NCBI GenBank assembly: GCA_033296885.1
Contig: MU863949.1
Location: 1 to 64,000, forward strand
Origin: Triangularia verruculosa
Taxonomy: Eukaryota; Ascomycota; Sordariomycetes; Sordariales; Podosporaceae
Length of the DNA: 64,000 nucleotides
Direction of reading: 5' to 3'
This document shows positions 45,287-55,681 of the stretch, piece after piece (position 1 is the stretch's first letter; every line of letters starts with the position of its first letter). Under the pieces are notes generated by a model. That model worked only from the letters and a program-made list of their open reading frames with translations. It ran no database searches and was not told the DNA's origin. The position numbers were made by a program, and so were the translations under genes.

Positions 45287-46028
45287 ATGCCTCCCTCAAA
45301 GTACCGCATCATCATCAAGAACCAGTCTGGTCGACACCAGGACTGCTCCCTCTTCAGCGGCTCTCCAGGCCCGACAAACACGTCGACCACCACATTCAAC
45401 ACCGTCCTTTCCTCCAACGCAAGCTACCCCAACAGCCAAGTCGAGTTCGAAATTGACGCCCGCAACTACGCTGTCGTCGGCATCTCCAGAGGCACCCCCG
45501 GCCCCGGCATCAAAACCCACTTCAACAGCCGCGACGTTGTCGTTCGAAGCACTCGACCCAATGGGACCCCGATTCCCGGCACGACCCTTAGCTTGATAGT
45601 GTCTTCAAACGACCCGCCCTCTTTTACCAAGGGGCCTCCGCCAGAGACTAACGACCCTGGCACGTTTGAGATCGTCACTTCCCCGAACTTCACCCAAGAT
45701 GAGGCCGTCACGGGTAAGTCTTTCGTTACTACCCAAAATGTTTCATTGCCTCTGAGCTGACGATAGCCAAGGAAACTGGCTCATCGGCATCGGATTTGAT
45801 GCTGGTGATGGTGTGAAGGCCGCAACTGCATGGACGCCAGTACCCAACGCGGACTACATCATTATACCCCAGCGGATCTTCTACCTTGCACTGGGCAAGT
45901 ACACCGTTGGTGATATTGTCGACCTTAGTCGGACGAAGTCCATCATGTTCAACCTTGACAGTTATTTGTATAAGGGTGTCATCGCCATTATTTCGGATAA
46001 GAAGGGAAGGCTGACTATCGAGAAGTGA
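45287..46028 (+). CDS. Orphan two-exon protein, probable beta-rich fold
   Basis: Two exons: 45287-45713 and 45772-46028 (intron 58 nt), giving 227 residues. The frame is only restored with the acceptor AAG at 45769-45771. I do not recognise a family. No signal peptide or membrane segment is present. The opening KYRIIIKNQSG is typical of a beta-sandwich start. The middle is rich in Thr, Ser, Asn and Pro (NTVLSSNASYPNSQVEFEID), and the end alternates hydrophobic strands (WLIGIGFDAG, YIIIPQRIFYLALGKY). Codon choice and splice sites look normal, so it is probably a real cytosolic protein. It lies in the accessory region between the SDR and a broken F-box gene. Confidence 0.7.
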
Positions 46029-46204
46029 GCGGCAAAAAAGCATGTATTATGATCTAGTAATCCCTATTGCTACGCCGAGCTCGGTAGGAGCTTACTATTC
46101 CTCAAAAGTCCCACTCAACCTTCAATTCAAGGGCTGTTACCAAGCCGCTTGTTCAAGGTACTCGGCGCTCTCCTCTCTAATCAGAGTATCCTTGTCGAAT
46201 TCTC

Positions 46205-46676
46205 TTATAGGTACTCGTGCCCAAGTTCACGGATGCAGGCTACCGCGTACGTATATCCCCCCCCATGATGTTCCCAGTCAAGCGAACCGAGAATGTCTAT
46301 GATGCCCATTAGCGGGCGGTACTTCATCATAGCCCTGAGCCTCGCCTGTTCTTGCTCGAAAGACTTGATGTAGTAACTTGAACGCTGCCAGCATTCCACT
46401 AAATCTTTCATGGGGTTTTGAAACCACGGCCAAAACCTCAGAGGTGAAAAGGGTGGAAGCACGGCGGGCGAGGTATCGTGAATCTGTATGTCGGTCGCCA
46501 TAAACATGGGCATGAAAGGAGCTAGAGGTGAGGCAAAGCTGATGGACAGCGGCGAACGGGAGGAAATGAAGGATGCGATCGATGACAAGACTCGGCAGGT
46601 CGTCCAGTCTCGGCGGGAGGTCTGATGGTGCGGCGGTGGTCATGTTGTGGATGATTGATTTGTTGTTGGTTGCCAT
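46205..46676 (-). pseudogene. F-box-like gene with an apparent frameshift
   Basis: From the ATG at 46676, one frame encodes an F-box-like segment (LDDLPSLVIDRILHFLPFAAVHQLCLTS). A second frame, offset by one base and open to 46205, encodes a coding-looking C-terminus (NPMKDLVECWQRSSYYIKSF, then ...MGIIDILGSLDWEHHGG). I found no intron of plausible length that joins them; the change must fall at about 46430-46530. Either the gene is broken or one part is a shadow. F-box proteins link substrates to SCF ubiquitin ligases; many in fungi are short-lived lineage-specific genes. At about 150 residues it would be short. Confidence 0.4.
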
Positions 46677-47087
46677 TGCAAACACAACTTCAACTCTGAC
46701 GATGTAAAAGTAATGGAAGTGCGTCGAAGATTGTTCTTTGAGGTCCAGCTGCCCGTTGCGGTCTAAAGTGCAGGAGGCAGACGAGTGCACCTTCCCTCTG
46801 AGGGGAGATCACAAGAGCAAACAGCGAGTGGCAGGAATCAAGGCAACTGCCCTCGCCTAGACCAGGTAGACGGCAAGGAAGGAACGGACAGCGGGCTTAA
46901 ACCCTCGACTTCCACAGCGAGAAAAGCAAAGCAATACGAGATAGAAATTGAACTTGAAATGAGGAACAAGGCAAAGCTGGTTCAGTATTCATCATTAAGC
47001 TATCTTCCTGCTCTCTGCGGTATGCCATTAACCATGTCCGCCGGCGGAATAATATCTGCCCAACCCATCGTCCGAACTACCCCAAAT
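46677..47087. other. Intergenic
   Basis: Upstream of the F-box-like gene and downstream of the disordered-protein gene. Nothing is recognised. Confidence 0.45.
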
Positions 47088-48361
47088 TTACTGTTCTTCC
47101 ATCAACCAGCTTGCTTCCATCCCACTCCCACCTCCTCGTCCGGCCATAACAGGAGGCGGCTCGCCAGGCACTACCGCGAGATCCGCCCGAGCAAGGAATG
47201 GTGTCAATACCGAGTCACTGACCGATCTTGCCCCGCCAGTCTCCCTATCTAGCGGTCTTGATACCCGCTGTGCCATCGACGACCCCGGAACATACCCACG
47301 AGCAGCCTGGGACCGTAGAACCGCAGGCCGAGGCATAGCAGCCGCTCTGTACCCTTGAGAAGCAGCGGCCAGCGGCATACTTGAAATCCTAGACGATGAG
47401 GGCGGAAATTGGATACTAACTCTAGGAACAGGCGGAATTGCGTCCTGTGACATGGAATGAACGGGATTGTAGGCTTCGTAAGCCACTCCACCACTCCTCA
47501 GCTCAGAAGAGGTGAAATCAGGTGGCGGTATCGGATCAAGCCTTCCCATTGATGCCGCACGCCCCAAAGGACGCTGTTGGGGCTGTGTTGGCACAGGTGG
47601 GACTGGGTAGTACGCTGTGGTCTCCGCCGGGACCATATCGATTTGTGAAGGTTGACGAGAAAGAGACTGTTCGGCTGCCTCAAGTTCTTGGACCGAATAC
47701 GACGAAGGAGCAGGATGATAGCGAGAACGCTGGGTATCTTGGGGCGTCCTGATCGATGGCTTGGCCAAGAGAGAGGATCCCGCAACCGTGGATACATCAT
47801 CATAAGTTTGGGCAGTTCCAACCGAACCAACTGCCCCCGGTCCAGGGGTCAAGGTGGGCGAACTAACTCCTACACTGGGCAAAGCTGGATTGTATAGCAG
47901 ACGTTGTCCAGGGGCATCCCCTGTCCCGTATCTCGGGTGGGCACCCTCGTACTTGTCTCGTAGCTCTTTTATGCAGGCGACCGCTGCTTGCCTCTTGTAT
48001 TGCGGGCTCACATCAGCCTAGGACTTGCCTAATGGCCCCGACGCCAGTGCCCTCACCAGGTCTTCGTCTATTTCATCCACGATCTCTCGAAATGCAGGCG
48101 ACCTCGTCCTTCTCTGGTTGGTCCGCTCCTCAAGCTTTTTCAAGACGACGGAGCGGACCTCCGATATTACTAAGGCGTGTAGTTTCTTGTCCTCATCATA
48201 TGCACCAGCCGTCTCTCAAACAACAAGCCACATGGCTACGAGAAAGAGAACACTGAACAACCCATAGGGAATATTAATACCGGCCATGACTGTCTCTGCC
48301 GTTGAGGGTGGTACATAGGTCCCTCCGTGGGTTTTTCATCTCGAGTTCCAAAGCACATCAT
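47088..48361 (-). CDS. Low-complexity protein with a conserved MCFG-type N-terminus, function unknown
   Basis: The main frame (48017-47088) is joined provisionally to 48212-48057 and 48281-48361, giving about 388 residues. The start MMCFGTRDEK resembles a short motif seen at the N-terminus of many uncharacterised ascomycete proteins. The middle is helical and charged (LVISEVRSVVLKKLEERTNQ...IVDEIDEDL), followed by QYKRQAAVACIKELRDKYEG. The rest is Pro/Ser/Gln-rich and probably disordered. A TAG at 48018-48020 interrupts the frame; it is avoided only by a 39-nt intron with GTGAGG and CTAG ends, below the usual fungal minimum. So the gene is either complete with a tiny intron or carries a nonsense mutation. 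No catalytic domain is seen. Confidence 0.55.
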
Positions 48362-48874
48362 CGTCGATCTTCCGGTGTGGTGGGTGTTATGCTTGTTGAT
48401 GACGATGGGTTGAAGGATGAGAAGTAAGCACAAGCGCAGTTACAGACAAGGTGCACTGGCTGTGGTGGGGTCAGCTAGCCCCAGGCTGTGAAATGCAAGC
48501 GCTCGCTGTGGCGGGGGATCTAGGATTGGGCGAGGGGCGCCGCACCACTCATCCACTCATCTTTCCAAGTTGCTTTGCTGCCTTTCTGATTTTCATGCAT
48601 CCTAAAAAGCGTGTGTATACCTCTCCACAACCTGTCGCGGCCGCAATGGTGTCTTTATATATCTAACGTTGTGATACCTAGGTTGTCTTCTCGTTTAGCT
48701 CCTCGATGGCCTTAGATAGCGTCAAACATGGTCTTCCAAATTAGATACCTAGTCTAGCTTCTCTAGGTATTTACACATGTTGACTGGTCCATAGCCTCTA
48801 AGCTAATCAATAACCGTTAATGATATTCTGGTAACCCTGCGATTCCCTTGAGGGTTTCTAGCCATCATCAATAC
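48362..48874. other. Intergenic
   Basis: Promoter of the preceding gene and 3' region of the next. Contains CTAGGTAT/ATACCTAG motifs near 48678 and 48744-48769. No gene is supported. Confidence 0.45.
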
Positions 48875-49729
48875 CTAACAATACACCCGCTTTTGCCTCT
48901 CAGCCTCAACATACTCCCTCAGAATGTCCAGGATCTCCAACACGGTGTCATACTCTCCCTCCTCCCACTTGTTGATATGTAGCCACCTTCTATCCGCCCA
49001 CGACTCCACCACCCTCGCCGCCTCGACCAGCATCGCCTCTCGCTTTCTCCTTAATTTCTCCTTCTGGTCCTCCTTTACATACCGCGCGTCCTGCAGACCC
49101 AACAGCTGAACATCTATTTCGTACATCTTTTGCACCAGCCGTGTCAACTCCTCAACATCTTCGCCCGTTACCGGCTCCTCTCGCCGCTTTGCTGAGTCAA
49201 CCGAGTGGTTGTGGATACCATCAACCAATTGATGCTCCTCGCCGCCAACATCGTAATAATAGTTCAGAAACTGGGCGTGGAAGGTTTCCGGGGAGACAAA
49301 ATCCACGGCTGTTTGTGTGCCGAGTTCCACGTCATTCTGCGTGCCCTTGTCCTTTGACTTTTGTGATGGTGCTCGCGGAATGAGCAACGTGCCGTTGTGA
49401 TACCAGGTCCAGCTAGCCCAAATTGCTACCCAGAGCCCGGCAAGAGAGCATATCAGACCGTAAATCAGCTGGTCTAGTTGGTGCGGGTAATTCTCGATGC
49501 GCGAGGAGTCCGGATCCGCAAGTGTAATGACAGAGCTGCCATTGGGAATAGTGTCAAAGGATGAGTTGTGGGCGACGATGATGAGATTTGTTGGAAAATA
49601 CGACAGTCCGAGCTTGGCGGTGGAATGGTTCATCAAAATAAGCCATGTCTCGGGACTGTTGATGGAAAGTGAGATGGTGCTGTCATTGTTCGTTGGAAAG
49701 TCTTTCCAGAATTCCATTCCGGTCAACAT
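48875..49729 (-). CDS. Single-pass membrane protein with cytosolic helical domain, unknown function
   Basis: A single exon of 284 residues from the ATG at 49729 (a second Met is four codons later). The first 85 residues contain several N-x-S/T sites (NDS, NHS, NSS, NGS) and would be outside or luminal. One membrane segment, LIYGLICSLAGLWVAIWASW, spans about 89-108. The remaining 170 residues are charged and helical (EDVEELTRLVQKMYEIDVQL, KEKLRRKREAMLVEAARVV) and may form a coiled coil. There is no classical signal peptide, so an upstream exon may be missing. I do not recognise a family. Confidence 0.55.
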   Translation of the reverse strand: MLTGMEFWKDFPTNNDSTISLSINSPETWLILMNHSTAKLGLSYFPTNLIIVAHNSSFDTIPNGSSVITLADPDSSRIENYPHQLDQLIYGLICSLAGLWVAIWASWTWYHNGTLLIPRAPSQKSKDKGTQNDVELGTQTAVDFVSPETFHAQFLNYYYDVGGEEHQLVDGIHNHSVDSAKRREEPVTGEDVEELTRLVQKMYEIDVQLLGLQDARYVKEDQKEKLRRKREAMLVEAARVVESWADRRWLHINKWEEGEYDTVLEILDILREYVEAERQKRVYC

Positions 49730-50185
49730 GATCGCGGCCCATGACTGAGATATCGGCTCTCACCAATGGATGGCGATGTGAATTCAAGGAGTCTCGGGTT
49801 GGTTGTTCAGAGTGAGGGAATGGCTCTGTTGACTGCACCACTCCAATTTGGTCCTGCAATCTTGACCATGGTGCATGATCGAACGTTCAGCCCTAGGGGT
49901 ACCGGTACTTCTGTGCGCTCAGAAATGGGTTGTCTGCCTTGCAAAGAAACGTGGCGGTTGCACTGCAGATTTGAGCGCTAAATTGGATCAGCGATGTGAC
50001 AGGCCGTGAGAGTGTGGCATGCACTCGGGATGAAACGCGTTAAATGGTTGAAAAGCTAGCCTTAACATAGGAAAGTGGGCATGCAATTGCTATTCAGCGC
50101 ATCAAAGCCCCCTTGCGGCGCAGCTGTGGCCATTCCACCATCGAACAAGCAGGCCAGTCGTTGTCCCGGCTCTGACCACCCTGAA
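49730..50185. other. Intergenic
   Basis: Between the membrane-protein start and the end of the Hsp70-like gene, both minus strand. No upstream exon of the membrane protein could be identified with confidence. Confidence 0.45.
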
Positions 50186-52691
50186 TCACACCCCTTGCCC
50201 CCTGCTTCTCTCTGCAGGATCCTGAGCTTGCCGACGACTCGGCTCATTTTGCCTGAGACTTGTTGAGCCAGAGCTAGACTCTGATGCCACCGCCGGCACT
50301 GGGCTTTCTTGGTGGACGACAGGTGGGGGAATTCCAATTTGGTTGCCAGCAGACCTCAATGTAAACCGCCCACTCCTATCAAGAGACGCTCTCGAGATGC
50401 TCACTAGTCCTGGATTCCCAGCGAGAAGTTGGAAACCTGCGATCTCCTGGTCAATGGTAATCTTCAGCTCCAACTCAAGTTGTCGATAAGACGTCTTGGT
50501 ATCCTCGTCAGTCGCGCGGCGTATAATGTTGGCTTTGTCGGCATCAGGCAGGTCGGTCAGATCGTAATCGAGCTGGACTTTCTGGAGGTTTTGGATATCT
50601 AGGATCGTCAGTCAGATGTCATCGTGAACTTAAACAAATAAACTGCTGCTGACCCTCAAGCTTCTCCTTCTGTTGGTTGTCGTAGGCAATGACGATTGTG
50701 CACGAGCCCCTGAGCGCGTGGTCATTCAGTTTCGCTACCTTCCTCACAATCTTTACACTTTTGCGAATCCCATCAGCTTGTGTGATCAAATCCCCCTTCG
50801 CGGCAATCCATTTGAGATGGTCTTTGGCGCGCATGTTCTGGTCAATCATATCCATGTATGCCTGCGTCTCGTCGTTCTCATACTCGTGAAACTGTTGTGA
50901 AATTAGGACCCCGATATGATACGGGCATTCGACGCATGCTGTTGGAACTTCACATTCAATGCCCAGCCCAAGGATGGCTGCGCCTATGACAACATCGGTC
51001 CAGCTGCTTCTGTCACTGTAGAAAGGTCAACACAGGCAAAGTGATCCTGGTCAGAGAATCTCGCGACCTACCCTTCTTGACCCCGAAAGACAGGCAACCG
51101 GTACTGGTGCCCAATCTCTGACTCCACCTTCTTGAAAAGATATTCACTTCTAGACAGTCCACCAGACAGAAATACAGCGGATACTCGAAGGTTCTTGACC
51201 TCAAGCTGAGTGATTTGTTGCCTGATCAAGTTCAAGGTGCCGTTGACAGTCTCTGAAAACATGTGTTCCATATCCTCACTCGTCACTCGTCAGCTTATTT
51301 ATAATTAAAAAATTTTTAGGGGGAGGCCATACGGCATGATTTGCAAGTTGCCATTGGAGATCCCTCTCTGAGGGTCGTCTGGGATGTCGAGATCGCCAGG
51401 GAGCAGGACTCGAAATTCCTCATCATCCGACCCGACCCCAGCAAATTTGTGCTTGGCAAACTGGAAGCTTTCGAGCATCGCCTGCTGCCTTCAGGAAAAG
51501 AGGACGTGGGGACCGCTTCCAAAGTTTGACTGTTCATCTTCGACGACTTTCCTGTAATCATGAGGGGCAAGACGCCGGGGAAGAAATCTTTTGATGAAAT
51601 AATCGTCGATACGTGTTGCGCCACAACGACCACCTAAGGAACCATAGTGTCAGCTTGGACTCATTGACAAACCTAACGGCTAAACTCACTTGACATTTCA
51701 GTCACCATGCTCACTTGGAAAGAAGGGGTCTCCTGTTCGACCTTGTATCCCACCAAGTCCACAGTGCCACCTCCAGCGTCCACGACGATGAAACATGCTC
51801 CCTGTAAGCTGACGCGTTAAAAATTGTTAAGTTCAAAAAGGGGACGGACATAGCCATACCCGTCTTAGATGCCGTTTATGCGCGTTTGTAGAAGTCTTCA
51901 TGATATATTGGGCACAGGCTTCAGATTCTGTCGTGAGCCTAACCTTCCCTGGGTTCGACTCGAACTCGGGAAATATCCTCTTGAATGCCGTGTTTGCGGC
52001 TCTGAAGGTCGTATTCATCGCGCGTGGATGCCATACCTTCATCGCGTCAGCTTTTTCTCAGATATCGGCAAAAGGCATCGACCTGATCTTACCGCCGGGT
52101 GTGTGATGATCAGCTCGATAGGGAAGTCTCCTATGACTTTTCTGTCTCTTTGAACGGTCTCAATGTCCTGACGAACGCACTGGGCAACCTCTGTGAGGTA
52201 GTCGGCCACTACTTCCTCGGTTAATTTGATCAAATGGAGAGGGATCCCCTGTACAAGCGAGGATGCATGCTGTCTGTGTGACACGGGGCCACGCGTCGCC
52301 TCGAGGACCTTCTTCAGAGGAGTCAACGCTTCGAGGCGAGTAGGAGGCTCCATTTCAAGCTTTTTCCACTGCAAAACGTGGGAATCCGAGTCTCCAACAA
52401 CTCCGTAACCCCACCGTCGGCCAGATGTGCCCGAGTAACTGATGATGGAGGGTACCTTGGGTCCAATGACTTGAGAGCTTTCTGGACGATGAACGGCGCC
52501 CCATCTTTTCACCACGTTGAGTTCATTGAGCTGAGAGGGTCGGCTTCTGTGGGTAAGGATCCATCCAACTCCTGACGTGGGTCAACATCCGAGGTTTCAT
52601 GTAACAAAATGTGGTAAGATGAAGACTGACCGGTGTAGGTGGTGCCATAGTCGATGCAAATCAGAAATCTCTGACCGTTCGTGGAAGACAT
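50186..52691 (-). pseudogene. Hsp70-like (actin-fold ATPase) gene with one in-frame TGA
   Basis: Eight exons fit together without any frame conflict: 52691-52631, 52571-52093, 52036-51860, 51801-51690, 51633-51333, 51278-51072, 51015-50654 and 50598-50186 (introns 54-59 nt). The frame of 703 codons has one internal stop, TGA at 51491-51493 in the fifth exon. Actin-fold motifs are clear: phosphate 1 FLICIDYGTTYTG, LTTESEACAQYIM, phosphate 2 FIVVDAGGGTVDL, and the adenosine motif VFLSGGLSRSEYLFKKV. It belongs to the large, divergent group of fungal Hsp70-like proteins that lack a standard substrate-binding domain; here the C-terminus (about 470-703) is unrelated and helical. TGA has no readthrough context (next base A). 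Without readthrough the product stops at about residue 323. A sequencing error is possible, but all splice sites are intact, so decay is recent or the call is wrong. Confidence 0.8.
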
Positions 52692-54052
52692 CGAGACTAG
52701 GTGTCTTTGTCGCAGTACTGGCGATGAAAGTGATGTTGGAAAGTTCATTCGCGGTTCGTGTTTGACGAAATTCTACACCTGACCTCTGCCTTGCCAGACA
52801 TTACACCAGGTGGTGGGCAGTGCCGGTGGCTTGCATGAGGTGCCTGACGCCCAGGCGCGAGCGCTAATTCGCCCAGTAACGTGCAACGGCACACTGACTG
52901 CAATTATCAGTCGACGCTGGGGACTCTCTGATGAGAGATCTAGAATTATTAGCGTTTGGTGTGCTGTTGTGATGTTGCCCAAGCTGGCAAGATAGGTAGG
53001 TAGGTATGTACCTATTTGCCGTGATGGTGAAGACAACGAGTAAAATCGCAACGAAACAACTCTCACTGTCTGATCCCATGATTTAGGTAGCCTTTCCTTA
53101 GAGCTTTCCCACTGGGACATCCATTCCATGAGAGGTGTTTCACTTTCACTGCATTTGACTGTAGGCTACAACAATCTCGAGTGAGCTGCTTCCATCACAG
53201 GCAATCGAGAAAGCATCTTCATCTACCTACCATATAATAAGCTTTTCGCGGATCTAGAAACCAAAAAAGCTTCTCCTCTAAGGTAGGTACTGATAAGACC
53301 AAGGAACGCGCTGCATCCTCTTGCGCACGATCAACGGCCCCCCACCCACGGTGCCACCTCAAACGGACCTACTGGCACAAACAATATCGCCGCCGCCTAA
53401 GATGCTGAAGCCGGCAGGAGTTCCCACACCATCGTTCGTGCTGCTGGAATCTTCACCACCGGATTGTGGGATCGCGCGGCTCCGGGATACAACCTTCCGT
53501 GTCGGCCGGTAGTGGTCACCAACAACCCTACGCCCGATCTACCAAGCTTGTTTGTTTTACCCGGTTCAAAACATGGCAGTTGAGTTCGGGATGTGGGAGG
53601 AAAACAGCCCCGCGTCTTCTCCACAGGTGATTGCGCGTCCTATGATGGAACCCCTGAATATACCACATACTCCAAGAGGTTTTGATCATACTACACCTCT
53701 AGAGCCCTTGTCATGCTTGGTTACCGCTCGATCGTGATAGGCCCGTTGTTCCTTGACCATAGTAGTACACCTGCGTCATCCCCAGATCGGTTGTTCGGTT
53801 AGCGGCTATATACCGCTTTTTTACTTCATCTTCATGCGACTTGGCTTCCATTTCGGGAAGGGAAGTATCGCGTAGATTATGTCCACGATAGACAACATGC
53901 GTGACGGTAAAGGAGACGGCAACCAGGCCTGGAATGGTCACGATCGTGTATAAGTACCTATCTCAGGCCAAGACCACAACAGTTCAATCTTGTTCTTCTT
54001 ACCTCCAGGCTCAAACAGGCACTCACCTCTTCAAGTCTGCCCATCACTCGAT
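52692..54052. other. 1.4-kb intergenic region
   Basis: Divergent promoters of the Hsp70-like gene and the dioxygenase gene. A GGTAGGTAGGTA run lies at 52994-53005, with a further copy near 53281-53288. Short frames are not convincing. Confidence 0.45.
53949..53954 (+). promoter_or_regulatory. TATA-like box of the dioxygenase gene
   Basis: TATAAG 104 bp upstream of the ATG at 54053, followed by a C/T-rich leader (cttgttcttcttacctcc). The distance is typical of a strongly expressed fungal gene. Confidence 0.4.
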
Positions 54053-55265
54053 ATGCTCTTCACCAAAGCCGCTGCCACTGGCCTCGCCCTCTTGGCTGGA
54101 CTGGTCAGCGCCCACCCAGGCCATGATGTCGCCCAAGAAGCTGCCGAACGACGGGAGTTCCTTGCCAAGGCCAAGAGGACTGATCTCAGCCATTGCGCTG
54201 AGAAGCTCCGTGCTCGTGGCATCGAGGCCAAGAACATTGCCAGACGCAAGGCCTTTGTCGAGGAGGCTCGCCGCAGGAGGAACATCAAGAAGCGTGACAT
54301 TGCCGATGTGTTGGCCAAAAGCCACAACAAGACGTCCCTCGGCTACACACCGAATACCGATGCCGCCACTCTCTTTGCCGGCATCAACTCTTGCGTCTTG
54401 AGCCCCGAGGTCACGCAAGGGCCCTACTGTAAGTTCTCGTTCCCACTATGGTTCAAGACTGTATGCACACTGACATCTCCTAGACGTGGCCGGCGAATAT
54501 GTCCGTGAAAACCTGATCGAGGATCAAGAAGGCGTCGAGCTCCTTGTCGACTACCAAGTCATCGACGTCGAGACCTGCGACCCCGTCCCCAACGTCTACC
54601 TCGAGGCCTGGGCCTGCAACGCCACCGGTGTCTACGGCGGTGTCCTCGCCAGCGGCAACGGCAACACAGCCGATGCCTCCAACATCCACAACACCTGGCT
54701 CCGCGGCATCCAGCCCACCGACGATGACGGCGTCGCCCGCTTCCAGACAATCTTCCCCGGCCACTACACCGGCAGAACCGCCCACATCCACATCATGGTC
54801 CACACCAACGCCACCCTCCAGCCCAACCAGACCCTCGGCCACGACAACTACGCCAGCCACATCGGACAGGCTTACTTTGACCAGGACCTCATCACGGCTA
54901 TTGAAAAGATCGCACCCTACAACACCAACCGTCAGCCCTTGACAACCAACGCCCGGGACTTCCTCCTGGCCCAGGGTTCCGCTGGTGCCGTCGATCCGGT
55001 TATGGAGTACACTCTGCTCGGCGACTCGATTGAGGATGGTCTCTTTGCCTGGCTGTCCTTCGGCATCGATACTTCCGTCTCCAACAAGATCAACCCTGCG
55101 GTGTTCCTCGGTGAAAGCGGCGGCGTGGCGAACCCCAACCCTGGCTTTGGTGGGCCTGGCGGTCCCGGAGGTCCTGGTGGTCCCCCTGGCGGCTGGACTC
55201 CTCCTCCTGGCTTCACGCCCCCTCCCGGATTCGCCCAGGAGGAGAATGAGGAGATCGAGGCTTGA
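54053..55265 (+). CDS. Secreted intradiol ring-cleavage dioxygenase
   Basis: Two exons: 54053-54428 and 54484-55265 (intron 55 nt), giving 385 residues. The signal peptide (LFTKAAATGLALLAGLVSAH) is followed by a propeptide-like region rich in Arg/Lys with KR sites. The intradiol core begins at GPYYVAGEYVRENL; ligand motifs are a Tyr near 176 and HYTGRTAHIHIMVH with Tyr220, Arg223, His226 and His228, the expected Fe(III) Tyr2His2 set. The C-terminus is a Gly/Pro-rich tail (GGPGGPGGPGGPPGGW) ending in acidic residues. Enzymes of this fungal extracellular group open catechol rings between the hydroxyls, using aromatic compounds from lignin or plant phenolics. Orientation is convergent with the next gene. 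Confidence 0.93.
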
Positions 55266-55681
55266 AACCTGGCGGGCAGTGCATGATGATGGGGGATGGC
55301 TGTTGGAGCGTAGACATTCGGCAATAGAAGGAGCCTGCAGTTGGAAACGGATGATGCCAAGGCAATACGGATGAATCGTATACATGTTCAGCTACAAGAA
55401 ACAAAAAAGTAAATGTGGCAAAGAAAAGTTCCCATTGAGCATTGTACCTTTCAACTGTCAGCTCCCTACTGTTTCAAGTGTCTTGTGTGTAACAAAACAA
55501 AAATTCGTATGCAACAACCACTTTGTGCAAAGTAAAACACGGAAATGGTCCTGTCATCACCTTCCAAGCCCCAAGCCCCCCCCCCAAAGAAAAAGAATTT
55601 CGCCAACAACCGGCTTCTAATACAAGAGCCCAAACAAACACTCACCAACCCCACATTTCACAGCAGCTTCGTCATCAGAAA
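55266..55681. other. Convergent intergenic region
   Basis: Shared 3' region of the dioxygenase (plus) and the mucin-like gene (minus). Nothing further is recognised. Confidence 0.5.

Noticed and set aside
51491..51493. TGA read as selenocysteine or by programmed readthrough
   Set aside because: Filamentous fungi lack the selenocysteine system, and the base after TGA is A rather than the CTA context of known readthrough.
54480..55385. A 301-codon minus-strand frame rich in Val and Gly
   Set aside because: It mirrors the dioxygenase and its repeated Gly/Pro tail; the plus-strand gene has catalytic residues and good splice sites.
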